Assembly: GCA_008477525.1 (NCBI GenBank)
Contig: SPDT01000007.1
Coordinates: 5,270,001-5,334,000, forward strand
Source of the DNA: Hypomyces perniciosus
Lineage: Eukaryota > Ascomycota > Sordariomycetes > Hypocreales > Hypocreaceae
Direction of reading: 5' to 3'
Length of the DNA: 64,000 nucleotides
Shown: positions 1 to 10,806 of the stretch, in pieces
Layout of the letters: every line of letters starts with the position of its first letter
Position numbering within the stretch: position 1 is the first letter of the stretch
The notes under the pieces: generated by a model
Databases searched by the model: none
Told to the model about the DNA's origin: nothing
Seen by the model: the letters and a program-made list of their open reading frames with translations, nothing else
Made by a program: the position numbers and the translations under genes

Positions 1-137
1 TGGGGGTCCGGATTAGTACCTCGCTAGCACTCTGCACCGCAGCTCCATGTCATAGCCGTGGTTTCGAGTTAACTTTTCATTCTGCTCCGTACTCTTGGAT
101 TGACTTTTTTCTCAAGCCCCCAATTAATGACTCGGCC

Positions 138-1169
138 ATGGGCTTAGTCGACTACTCTTCCTCGTCCTCCGAGGATTCCGGGAGTGAGAGCGAAGGAGCT
201 CCGGAACCGCCGGCCAAACGGCAAAAGACTAAGCCGTTGGATGGCAGTGGGGCCGTGCCGGCAGTGTCCGAGTCCGAGATGCCGCCATTGCCCTCAGCAT
301 TCCACGACCTCTACGCCTCTACAGTCCGCCAGAGCGTCGTCGACGATCCGACGTTGCACCATGGTCGCAAGAGACAGATCCCCCATGTTGTAGGCAACTG
401 GCCCAGCCATCTGTATGTCGAATGTAAGTTTTTCGGGCTTCTTTCTTCTCCCTGGTAAACTTTTTCTGATCATGCTGTCCAAAAGCTAATAACAGATGCA
501 GGGCATCCGACTATGTTGCAGCACGAGGTATTGGTTCAGCTAGTGAACAAGGTTAATGAAGCACTTGGCAGCGAGATAGAGCTGCATAATTTCCTCACGA
601 GTGACTTGGGAGCGCCTCTGCCCTTGCACATCAGCTTATCACGGCCCATGGCACTGAGCACTGCCAGCAAGGACCAGTTCCTTGACAAAGTCTCATCTGC
701 TATCGGTAGCTGCAGTGCAGGTCAATTTACTGTCAGTCCTCGGAAGTTAGTTTGGTATAGGTCGCCGGACTCGAACCGGACCTTTCTCATACTCCGGGTA
801 GCCAGCAAGGCTGTGGCGAATGTCAAGGCCTCGCCGAATCCGGAACTCATGACTATCCTGGGAGTGTGCAACGACACTGCTACTCTCTTCAATCAGCCAA
901 TTCTATACCAACAGCACAAGAGTGAATCAGCTGATGAGGCGTTTCACATCTCCATTGGGTGGACATTCGGCCTTGCGGTTAACGAAGCAAGCATTAAAGC
1001 TCTTGCTCCATTCAAGGAGAAGCAGTTCCAACATATTCGGTCGTGGGGAATTGAGGTCTCCGGAGTCAAAGCCAAGATTGGAAATGTGGTGAATCATATT
1101 CCCTTGGTCGCTGAAGGGAAGGTTGGCGCTGGGTCAAAAAAACCATCAAACTCCTTGTTCGGCTTATAA
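138..1169 (+). CDS. usb1: U6 snRNA 3'-5' phosphodiesterase Usb1
   Basis: Two exons, 138-423 and 502-1169 (intron 424-501, GTAAGT...CAG), give 317 residues. The protein has the two H-x-S motifs of the 2H phosphoesterase fold: HISLSRP in the first half of exon 2 and HISIGW further on. The join across the intron restores the family sequence [14 protein letters not shown], which fixes the splice sites. In this family the enzyme trims the oligo(U) tail of U6 snRNA in the nucleus and leaves a protected 3' end needed for stable spliceosomes. The N-terminus is acidic and serine-rich with a basic patch (PAKRQKTK) that could act as a nuclear signal. The ATG at 138 is the first in frame. The family call is firm; the activity is inferred from the family. 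Confidence 0.93.
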
Positions 1170-2703
1170 TCCGAGCAGCCTTGTATGGTGGATTGCTCTT
1201 TAATGACTCTTGAGATGAAGATATACTACTTCCCGGTGTTACAGAGTATTTTAAACGTAAATAGTAGAAAAATATCATGTTGTGTTTATCGTAAACTTGA
1301 TGTGATCGATCTTGCCAGGTGAGAGGCTGCTGTCTCGTTGCCGTGGCAGCAGACATTTACAGAGTAAACATAGTGCATCCAAGCTATCTCAATAGCAATG
1401 ACGCTTTCCTATATGTGAAGAAAGAAAGAACGCATGTCTCATTGGAAAGCGATATCGGCATCTGTATGCATCTTGGTGGATACTGAACTGGCAGTTCTCA
1501 GTTGGGTAGCATCGTGGACGTGTTTCTAAGTCCCCTCGCCTTGGAGGAGAGACTTCAACTGCACGCGCAGATGCGTCTCCGTGGGAACCGATTCTGGTGG
1601 AACAGACAGACAGAGACGGAAATAGGCATAGTATTGTTGACAAGATAGTCACGCAGACGTCATTGCTAGGAGTAGGTCTTAATATGTATGCTACACGTAC
1701 TGGGGGAAATGCGGTGACGCGACAGACTGGTTTCAAAAAAGGACTAAGCAGCCATGGCAGCAGCAACAATTTATGGAGTAGTACTTCATACTGTTTCGTA
1801 GAATCAGAGAAAAGAAGAAGAAAGTGAAGAAAGTGAAGAAACAGCATCCAGGAATCGCGGTGTCTCTTCACAGAGTCTTCCGCAGAATGGACGGCTTTGC
1901 TGGGTTCCAGAATGTGAAAATGGAATGGATTGGATGAAAATGGCGGTCGACCAGCATCATCACAAAAAAGATGAGAAACGACAGCGGTCAACCAAACCAA
2001 TCGCCAGTACCAGTACGAAGTACATACTCCTCCGTACTGCGCACCCCTGCGGGAAACGGGCGTATGGCGCTGGTACTGGTCAGTTCATCAGTAGTGACTC
2101 TGTGACGGTCCCACCAGCCGGGGCATTTTTTGGCGGGTTTTTTTTTGGGCGCTCAGGATTCTAAGAGGCGAGACCACATTTGTTTACTTCTGCAAAGGTA
2201 TTATCACACTGCGGAGGGACCTCTCCAATCCAACTCCTCCTCCGCCGCCTCCGAAGCAACGCCCCCGCTTACTCGCTCACCCGGCCGTGTCCTGTTTATT
2301 TGTCTCTCTCGCTGGAAGAACAAAAACGAAAAAAAAACCCTCCTGCTTCTTTATTGTTGTCGCAACTTCCTCTTGCGCATCGGACGACGGTCGTCAGTGA
2401 CTCACGTGCGCCGCGCGGCTTCAGGCCATTCCATTCGATCGATCGATCCCCCAAGCATCGCTCAGAAGCATCCATCGACACCACCAAGCTTCCAGCTCTC
2501 ACTATCAACTCCGGGCTCAATTGCCTTGCGCACCGGCGACCCGATTGAACAACACCGTGACAACCTCAAACGGAATCTCCACAAGCGCCATCACGCAGCC
2601 CAATTGCCGCCGACAGGCTAGCGCTACGGCTAAGATAAACTCACCACACCACACCAACGATCCGATACGAGAAGAACCACCACCTCCATCACCACCACAC
2701 AAG
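1170..2703. other. intergenic region between usb1 and cks1
   Basis: No gene is supported here. The last 500 bases are C/T-rich and rich in CA and CC runs, as expected of a promoter and 5' leader for cks1. A TACGAAGTAC-type word lies near 2015-2035. A 203-codon open frame on the minus strand (1389-2000) has no recognisable domain and is discounted. Confidence 0.5.
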
Positions 2704-3301
2704 ATGCCGATGGACATTGATACAACCCGCCGGAACAAGGCGCCGAGGCCTCTATCAGACTCGGAACGAGCACGGCTTGAGGAGTTCATCGATTCCATCC
2801 ACTACTCGGCCAGGTGAGTTCCAGCAGAAAAGCGAGACAAGGCGGGGCAGACGACAAGGGAGAAAATTCCGGACGAGACGTTCACACACAACGTGCGCAG
2901 ATACTCGGACAACGAATTCGAATACCGCCACGTACAGCTGCCGAAGACAATGCTCAAGGCGATACCCAAGGAGTACCACGACACCTCCAAGGGCACATTG
3001 AAACTATTGTGGGAGGAGGAATGGCGCGCCATTGGAATCACACAGGTGAGGGGCAATCTGTCGCTCTGTCTCCCCGAAGGGCAGGCAGGCCAGGGCAAAA
3101 TAGAAAACAAATGCGATGACGTTGCTGACGCCCGTTGCAGAGTCTAGGCTGGGAGCACTACGAGGTCCATGAGCCTGAGCCACATATTCTCCTCTTCAAG
3201 TATGCCCTGTCTTGCTGTTTGTTGTCTGTGCGTTGACATCTGCGAGGGCCGAAATAACTGACCGCGACAGGCGCCCGCTCAACTACCAACCTCCACAGTG
3301 A
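2704..3301 (+). CDS. cks1: cyclin-dependent kinase regulatory subunit Cks1/Suc1
   Basis: Four exons, 2704-2813, 2901-3045, 3141-3199 and 3271-3301, give 114 residues. Introns are 87, 95 and 71 nt and all have GT..AG borders. The spliced product runs through the whole CKS family: [21 protein letters not shown], then [22 protein letters not shown], then the hinge [14 protein letters not shown]. The HEPEPH hinge controls the monomer/strand-swapped dimer switch, and the conserved basic residues bind phosphate on CDK substrates. Cks1 docks on the CDK and boosts multisite phosphorylation of cell-cycle targets. A second ATG at 2710 would remove only two residues. Splitting into four small exons is why no single open frame shows the gene. 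Confidence 0.95.
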
Positions 3302-5130
3302 ACCATCCGATGCATTCGCTCAACCCTGTGTACGATAGCTCCGACTTCCCGCATCGACTCATGTCGCGTGAGCAGTCTCTTGTTTCACGCCCTTCTCACG
3401 ATTTTACGGTCTGCATACTACGATAATCTTGGGTCAGATGGACCTACGAAACTGGTTGACGCTTCTCCTCAACGCTGCTGCCCTCGCCCTCACCTTCACC
3501 TTCGCCCCAATCCTTTGTCGCGGCGATGAAGAGCCGTACAGGAGCTCCAGCTGGCTCCGATTTTTGGCTGAGTGGGTGCGTGAAAGTGCAACGAACAACC
3601 CATGGCTGGTACTCGCCTCAAGTTTCTTGTCTTGTCAGAGATGCTGTCAATATAGTAGCTAGCTCTCTGGGGCTGAATACACACCAGCCGGATGAGTTGA
3701 CACTTGTGGAGGGCGGCGAGTGTGCGAGAGAGATGCGTGTAGGCGATTGGTTAGCCTTATGTAGAGAAATTAAGGACAGTCTGGACACTCAGGTTGATCA
3801 GGTTGATCGAGAGATCGATTGCCGCTGCGTATTCCGTGTATTTGTGTGGTAGTACGAAGTATTACACACACCACTGCGGTAAGTGGGCCGACGCTTGCAA
3901 GAACTCTGCACACAACATGAACTTACACGCTTCGTTCATGCACAGAAACGCCAGCCTCGTGTATGTACGAAGTGCTATACGGAGTACGAGGTATGTAGGA
4001 CAATCAAACGCAGTGCCTGGTGAAGCACCCCTGTCGTCATCATGCGAACCATTCGGACTTCGTTCAGAGTATTGTTTATAAGAACCTCTGGCTCTACTCC
4101 TGGGACAGGTACTACTACGCCTCCTGGGAACGAGCACCTACGAGGCAACCTCCCAGCCATGCATATCACGCCATAAAACACGTGTAATATCCTAAATCAG
4201 GAGCTACAGTGAGTGTGATATTATCGTGAGGCGAGCGTTAATAATTCTTTCATTCGACTAGGTAGTTGCCCGGGTGGTGCGACGTCACATCCCATCACAC
4301 CAGGGGTTATGAAGTAGCATGGATCTAGGGACTTCTGTAACTCCCTCTACCCATCCATACATACTACTATTACTCGTACTTCATACGGAGTAGTAGTAGT
4401 GGGACTGGTGACGAATGGTAATAGCCTCATGGTGAATGGCCTCACCTATTCGATTCAAAGAGTCTGCCAATATTTATTCATTTTAGCATCCAAGTCAGAT
4501 CATCGCTCGTCTGTGGACACATTTCACTTTTCCAGAACATCGCACAGTTCAGGTGTGAGTGGCGCTCGACTTCTTAATTTAGCGTCGCTGCTTTATAAGA
4601 ATGGCAATTCCCCACGCACCAAAGGCACGCACTATGCTGTTCTGTGCAAGGTCAAGGTCAGCAGCAATCACCTCCCATTCTTGAATCGCCCCAGCCGTAT
4701 TATCGGATCGCCAGCGTGGCATCTTTTTTTCCAGGTACGGAGTGCACTACGTCAGCGTCAGCGGGAGGACGGACTTGTTGGTAATAAATCTCCGTGGCAT
4801 TGGCTGAATTCCGTTCTTTTCTTTTTCTTTCGGATGCTTCAAATCTACTCCGTACTTCCGCAACGCCGTTGTTTCCGAAACTGGTTCCTTATTTCAGGGG
4901 ACTGGAGCGTCACTCCTTATTAGCATTTCACTTCACTTCTTAGCTTGCTGACAACATTGGATGGACCCTGATTCTTATTAATCGCCATTGTCGCTCGGGC
5001 CACTTGCTCTTGTTCAAGCCAGAGTCTTTGAGGAGATCAATTCTGCGCTTTGTCTTTTGTCGACTGGTTCAAAGCTACATTGCGCATCAATTACCCGCTG
5101 GTTGCACAGGTTTGTTGCGACAGCGCGAGG
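3302..5130. other. intergenic region between cks1 and ero1
   Basis: About 1.8 kb without a supported gene. It has several clusters of TACGGAGTA/TACGAAGTA words (3845-3860, 3960-3995, 4365-4400, 4735-4750, 4850). A 77-codon frame at 3429 starts with a hydrophobic stretch but nothing supports it as a gene. Confidence 0.5.
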
Positions 5131-7031
5131 ATGAGGTCTGCCAGCAGACTGTTCTACCTCTCCGTCTTCGCCCTCTGGGCGACGCCGGGGACATGTTCCA
5201 GTTCCCAAGATAGCTGCCCTGTATGTCTTGCTGCTCTGTTTCACACACCAAACCCATACCACGTTACTGACTGTCTTCCCTAGTTCTCGCCCAAGGCCAT
5301 CGTTGACGACGCATGTGTCTCGTACGCAACACTCGACAAGCTCAACTCCAAGGTGAAGCCAGCCATCGATGACCTCGTACAAACGACCGATTTCTTCTCT
5401 CACTACCGCCTCAACCTCTTCAACAAGAAGTGCCCCTTCTGGGACGATGAGAACGGATTCTGCGGTAACATAGGATGTGCCGTCGAGACGCTCGACAACG
5501 AGGAAGACATACCCGAGATTTGGAGGGCAAGGGAACTCAGCAAACTGGAAGGCCCTCGAGCTAAGCATCCGGGCCGGACGGCGCAGAAGCAGCATCCTAA
5601 TCGGCCGCTTCAAGGAGAACTGGGAGACAATGTTGGTGAAAGCTGCGTTGTAGAGTATGACGACGAGTGCGACGACAGAGACTATTGCGTTCCTGAGGAC
5701 GAGAGCGCAACATCTAAGGGGGACTATGTCAGTTTATTACGCAACCCAGAACGGTTCACCGGCTATAGTGGCCAGGGCGCGCATCAGGTTTGGGATGCCA
5801 TCTATCGGGAGAACTGCTTCCAAAAGAGCTCGTTCCCAAAATCCGCAAGTCTTGGTATGTCGCGATGGCCGTCGGGCCCGGCTGTGCTGGATTTCAAGCA
5901 GGTCCTGGATACTGCTGGGCGACATGCCCAACTCGAGGTTCAGCGTCAGAATGATCCCAATGTTCCATTTGTCGCCAACACGGGTTTCGAGGCAGAAGAT
6001 GAGTGCCTAGAGAAGCGTGTCTTTTACAGAGTCATTTCAGGAATGCACGCTAGCATTAGTTCCCATCTGTGCTGGGACTATCTGAATCAGACAACCGGAG
6101 AGTGGCAGCCCAACTTGTCTTGCTATGAGAGCAGATTGCACAGGCATCCGGATCGCATCAGCAACCTGTACTTCAACTACGCGCTGGTCACAAGAGCGAT
6201 TGCGAAGCTGGGACCCTACATCCTGGGACCTGGGTACACGTTCTGCACTGGTGATCCGTCAGAAGATGCGGCGACTCGGACCAAGGTTCTCGAAGTTACT
6301 GAGCGTGCGGCTAGTGTCCCACAAATGTTCGATGAGAGCCTCATGTTTGTCAATGGTGAGGGTCCATCTCTTAAGGAGGACTTCCGCAACCGTTTCCGCA
6401 ATATCAGCCGTTTGATGGACTGCGTGGGCTGCGACAAGTGCCGCCTGTGGGGTAAGGTCCAGACCAACGGTTACGGAACTGCCCTCAAGGTCCTCTTTGA
6501 GTTTGGGGACAATAGCAGAGATATTCCGATCCTGACGCGGACCGAAATCGTCGCCCTTTTCAACACCTATGCCAGGCTGGGAGAATCAATCAAGTCGATG
6601 AGCCGGTTCAGGCGCATGTTGGAGGAGAGAAGAGTAGCCGAGATCGGAGAATCAACCAAGGCCGATGATCCCTACGAGGAAGAGGACCATCGGGAGGAAG
6701 AGGACGAGGATGTATTCGAATTCATCAGGTTGCGTAACCGTGGGCCTAAGAGTGACAGCGTGGGCGATCACCTTGAGCACGAGTTGGCCCGCTTCAAGAT
6801 AGCCCTCAAGATTGTCATTAAGGGCTGGATAAGGACACCAAAGATGGTGTAGGTTCCTTTTCTCTTCCAACACACAACCACAACAAACCAGCGCATTTAA
6901 CTAACTTGTCTCACAGATGGCAAATCGTCTCGGATGAAACCGTCCGGCTGTTCCGGTTTTGGATCGGTCTGCCAACGGGGCCTAGACGGTACGAGTTCAA
7001 GCTACCAAACTTGGATCGAGATGAATTGTGA
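5131..7031 (+). CDS. ero1: ER oxidoreductin Ero1, thiol oxidase of the endoplasmic reticulum
   Basis: Three exons, 5131-5220, 5284-6848 and 6917-7031, give 589 residues. Exon 1 encodes a signal peptide (MRSASRLFYLSVFALWATPG). The FAD-bound active-site motif CxxCxxC is present as CVGCDKC at about residues 410-416, within the conserved RLMDCVGCDKCRLWGKVQ context. The short last exon (WQIVSDETVRLFRFWIGLP) completes the family C-terminus and ends in RDEL, an ER-retrieval-type tetrapeptide. Ero1 oxidises protein disulfide isomerase and passes electrons to oxygen through FAD. An acidic loop (EEEDHREEEDED) precedes the last helices. The last intron uses GTAGGT at 6849; reading through it would stop after KMV and lose the C-terminus. 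Confidence 0.95.
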
Positions 7032-7374
7032 ATGGTGGGCAACGTCTGTATATAGGTACTACGGCTCTGTGGCGTTTGGGAGGCAATATCTTCTTTTGGT
7101 ATCGAGGATTTGGATTATTATCTTCAAAGCATGGGATAGCGGCATGGGCATTTATATACTATAGAGCGCAAGTATACAACCGTTCAGCCTATCATCTGAG
7201 GTGTATATGTTGAGAGTGTATGTGAGGACGTAGGTGATGTCTCTTGGATGTCCGTCTCTGGCAACTACGCCATAAAAAAAAGGATACTTCATTCACTCAC
7301 ACATGCCCGATAAAGTAGTAAAGGAGATAAAATATAATCAAGAGGACGACAATAGGCAAAAATGCAAAAAGATA
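7032..7374. other. ero1 3' flank
   Basis: AT-leaning 3' flank of ero1 up to the tRNA gene; no further gene or clear signal is seen. Confidence 0.4.
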
Positions 7375-7486
7375 TGACACCTGAGGGATTCGAACCCTCG
7401 CCTATTACTAGACCGCGAAGAGGATCGCTCGAATTGCTTCGAACTTTACCTGAACACGGCGCCTTAGACCACTCGGCCAAAGTGCC
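7375..7486 (-). tRNA. tRNA-Leu (anticodon CAG), intron-containing
   Basis: The minus strand folds as a class II tRNA. The acceptor stem is GGCACTT paired with AGGTGTC (two G-U pairs) with discriminator A. The D-arm is GCCGAGTGGTCTAAGGC. The anticodon stem CCGTG pairs with CGCGG, the loop reads TTCAGG-T, and an intron of about 30 nt follows position 37, its usual site. There is a variable arm and the T-arm GAGGG-TTCGAAT-CCCTC. Anticodon CAG reads the leucine codon CUG. B-box (GGTTCGAATCC) and A-box sequences are intact, so it should be functional. Confidence 0.93.
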
Positions 7487-7960
7487 TTGATTTGCTGATG
7501 AACGGTGGTGCGTTATTTTGTGATATGCGGGTTACATAGAGTGGGGTGGTGAATGTGGGGTTAAAAGGGGATGATTTTACGGAGTACATATCCAGTGCTT
7601 AAAAAGAAGGAAAAGCATTATATATAAATATCTATAGTATATACTATATATATAATATAATATTAAGATATTAAGCATTAAATACTTTTTATTTTATAAT
7701 ATAAAAAGTTATTTATAATTAAAAGTAAAGGATATATATAGTAATAGATTAACTTTAGTTAAATATTATTTTATTATATTACTTAAGTTTAACTATTATT
7801 TCTTTTATTATATAGCTTAACCTATTAAGCCTTTATACCGCTATATACCTAACAGGTACCGCGTTTACACCCTACTAACTCTCGCAGCTCCATTAGGCTA
7901 GCCAATATAAAGATAGGGATTAAGCGAATATACTTTCTGGAAACCTCTTTTCGCTCCCCC
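7487..7960. other. AT-rich block, probably mutated repeat DNA
   Basis: From about 7610 to 7830 the sequence is almost pure A/T (TATATA, TTATAATAT, AATATTAAG), with no open frame of use. It is far more AT-rich than any neighbouring gap and directly precedes a decayed NRPS fragment. Together they look like a repeat or gene remnant altered by C-to-T mutation. The origin is inferred, not shown. Confidence 0.55.
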
Positions 7961-8190
7961 CAGCAACAAGGGTAATCACGCCACGAACTGTATAGAAGTT
8001 ACTAGAGCGGCTCAAGTATATAATGCGCCAGCTTGATAGTGCAGATCCCGAGCAGATACTAGCCGAGATCAAGATGGTTACACAGGAGGACCTAGACGAG
8101 ATATAGATATGGAACAGCACTGTTCCGGATCCAGTTGAGCGATGTATCCATGACGAGTTATAGGGGCTGAAACTCATGATTTAACTCAAA
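7960..8190 (+). pseudogene. decayed NRPS fragment (condensation-adenylation linker)
   Basis: A plus-strand reading gives LLERLKYIMRQL, then ILAEIKMVTQEDLDEI, a TAG stop, IWNSTVPDPVERCIHDEL and another TAG. This matches the stretch in fungal nonribosomal peptide synthetases where the condensation domain ends and the adenylation domain begins (typically EDLxxIWxWN-VP-V-RCxHDL). The internal TAG codons could come from CAG by C-to-T change. Nothing before or after reads as a full domain, so this is a scrap of about 230 bases, not a gene. The family assignment comes from pattern memory and should be confirmed by a protein search. Confidence 0.6.
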
Positions 8191-8568
8191 TGCCCAGGTA
8201 TGATTAGTGGACTATTTTGTCTCCACGGAATTAGGAGATATCCTCATCGGACACTGCATTGCACCATCAGCACCCACAAGTTTTGTACTCTGTAGGCAGA
8301 GCAACAACAGACAGATGAAGAGTGTACCATAAGAGATAGCAGAAGCGAGTGCTGGTTTACTCTGACAAGACTGGTTCTAAGTTAGGTCATAAATCATAGA
8401 TCTTCGTCGCTACGCTACTATTTCCTACCAAAAAAAAAAGCAGATACTTTGAACAAAAGAGGTAACAGACCAGATCCTCTTTGTAAAAGTTGGGCGAAGT
8501 TGTACCATTCTTCAGGGGCACAATATACAAACTTGCAGTCCGTACTCTGTATATAGCGATGGGATTGC
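8191..8568. other. gap between NRPS relic and dioxygenase gene
   Basis: No gene is seen. It probably holds more unreadable relic sequence and the 3' flank of the downstream minus-strand gene. Confidence 0.4.
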
Positions 8569-10090
8569 TTATTCCGAGGGCTCAACGTCATACTCAATGT
8601 CTGTCCTTATGATGTACTTGGCGCCTTTTGTCACACTCGAGCCTTCGTGCAACAACGCTCCACGTGCTTCACCGTGTGGGAAAATAGCCACGCCGCCCAT
8701 GACAGGTCGCACACGATACGCGTTGAGAATCCCTTCCCGTGGCGCTGGCATAAAAAATGTTGTTTCTCCACCCTCGAACTCATCATTTAGGTATAATAAG
8801 AAAGTGAACAATGAGCTCTGTTTCTTTCCTGCGGGCGAATCATCGTAAACATACGTATCGTCAGGTCGAATGCCGGATGGCGGCCACGCTCCATCGATGT
8901 GGCATCGGTACTCGGCACCGGGGACATATCGATACACGCGGAAACGTCGATTCAGCCCACGAGATAGGCGGCCATCGATGGACTTTGGCACAAATGGGGA
9001 AACCCGCGCCCAAAGCTTATCATGGAAGGCTGTGTCGATGATCCAGTAAAAGTTGTGCGCCAGAACGCTGGTATCGCCGCCTTCGCGCACAGGCATATCA
9101 GGAAGGAAGCCAACGCTTTCACCAGCGGCGATGATGGCCTTGCATTCCTCGGGAGAGAGCACATTAGCAGCAAGGCTGAGATTAGGTACGTTGGGGTGCT
9201 TGTGATGGATTATTTGTGGGCTTTCCGGGGACAGCGGGACAGCATTGGGCTTGGTAGTGTAGAGGATGGCGGGGTGGTGGTTTGGCGGCTTCCGAAGGTG
9301 GCCCGGGGTCGTTTCGATGATGCGGAGAGAGGAGGAGAGCGAGCTTGGCGTCGAGGCGACGATGGATTTATCTAGGACAGAGGCATAGACCTGGTGCGCC
9401 TCTGTCGACGGTCGCAAGTCCCAGGTGGGTTGAACGACAACCTGGGAAGATGGATTGGAGGGCGACTTGTTCCATTCTGTGTTGGTATCAATCGGGCAAC
9501 TGACACGCAAGACAGCATCGAGCACGCTGAGCAGCTCTTTTTCGTGTTCAGATCGATTGGGGCTGTCGAGGTCGGCGCCGTTGGGCCGCATGACTACATC
9601 GAGGTCTCGCACCCAGCGACACAGGGCGCCCAGCTTCGGTTCTTCGCCTCGCAATCGCATCTCGGCGAGCAGGATTCGGGCATCGAGGTATTTTTCGTCG
9701 GTCAGCGCAGCCGATACTCGCGCAGTGAGGTTTGCGCCCTCTGTGAAGGGAATTGTTCAGCTGTACCATCCACGGATCTATTCCCAGCGACAACTTACCA
9801 GCGGAATTGACGCCGGTGGTGCATGATTGACGAAAATCATAGACGGCCGTTCGAAGATTCCTGCATAATTTGGACTTTGTCAAGCTGGGATATTGCGCCA
9901 GCGTCGTCAGCGTCTCGATTGTGATGTCGAGTTCCTCCTCGGAGATGACAGTCTGCAAATTTTTGACCTCGAGTGCGCCTTCGGAGGCGGGGGGAGCGAC
10001 GGCCGAAGTTGTGTTTGTAGTCTTGATGTTCTTTTGAGGGATGTTGACTTGTGCGTTTCGCTTCCGCTTGGCCGACTTGGATTGTGCCAT
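8569..10090 (-). CDS. prolyl 4-hydroxylase-like 2-oxoglutarate/Fe(II) dioxygenase
   Basis: Two exons on the minus strand, 10090-9799 and 9740-8569 (intron 9798-9741, GTAAGT...ACAG), give 487 residues. The C-terminal half is a P4Hc domain. The iron ligands are H378 and D380 in YRCHIDGAW and a distal His near 462 in LLHEGSSVTKGAKYIIRTD, followed by the basic residue that holds 2-oxoglutarate. FLLYLNDEFEGGETTFF is the usual core strand pair. The N-terminus is very basic (KSAKRKRNAQ) and there is no signal peptide, so a nuclear or cytosolic enzyme is more likely than an ER collagen-type hydroxylase. The substrate is unknown. Residues 1-200 show no family I recognise. Confidence 0.85.
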
Positions 10091-10289
10091 TGCTGTTTAT
10101 CTGTTTGCCTTATCTTGTAGAGGGTAATATTGAATCGATAGATGGATGGATGGGTGGATGGATCTTGACGAGTCTATGGCGGGGCAGATGTTTCTGTTAG
10201 CCACCTGCAAGGAGCCCTGGGCACGGACAACCTTTTGATCCATGGATCCTTGATAGGGCTACTGTACAACTTTCAACAATATGCTGGAT

Positions 10290-10700
10290 ATCATGTTCTC
10301 ACTTTCGTTCGCATAGTGTAGGGTGTACTTCGTAGACGTCAGTTAACTTCATTATCGAAGTAGCGGATCTCGTTAGGTTGTCGCCGGGATAGATGAAGGA
10401 AGCCATACCGAATACCCGCCAAAACTGTATCGCATAGATTGGACGGGAGGCCCCGCAGAGAATGTAGCAGAATGCATTTGCCTGGACTTCTTGTATCATC
10501 CAGACTCGTTCCCAATACTCCCTCGCTGCCAACTCGATCAAACCACTCTTGGGCCTCTTTTTATAATCTGAGACCCATGTTAGATAGGTAGGAGGGTTAG
10601 AGGCGACGACGTAAATAGCTCCTGGAGACAGCTAACCTTTGAATATTGGCAATATCCCAAAAAGTATCATAAAGCTGGAGGATTCGAATGCTGATAACGG
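10290..10700 (-). pseudogene. HET-domain protein remnant
   Basis: The minus-strand frame 10541-10299 reads LAAREYWERVWMIQEVQ... followed by ILCG. This is the hallmark of the heterokaryon-incompatibility (HET) domain (xR-YW-RVWIIQE ... CG). Upstream, LQLYDTFWDIANIQ at about 10690-10640 could be an earlier exon of the same gene, with a possible intron GTTAGC...CTCAG between them. The frame closes after about 80 codons and no start or C-terminal region is visible, so only a piece of a HET gene is left. HET proteins trigger cell death on fusion of unlike hyphae. Confidence 0.55.
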
Positions 10701-10806
10701 CGGCCTTCGCCGCCCTCTACTTTTCTAGTTTTTTTTAGTTAGCTTCAATTAAGGGGATTCCTTGTATATTACTATTATAGAACTCATCACGACCAGATCT
10801 TTCAGC

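Noticed and set aside
1389..2000. 203-codon minus-strand open frame
   Set aside because: No domain, odd composition, no splice partner; sits in promoter sequence of cks1.
3429..3662. 77-codon frame with a hydrophobic start
   Set aside because: No similarity to anything I know, short, and close behind the cks1 stop; likely 3' flank.
7920..8177. 85-codon minus-strand frame
   Set aside because: Antisense to the NRPS relic, which gives a far better match on the plus strand.
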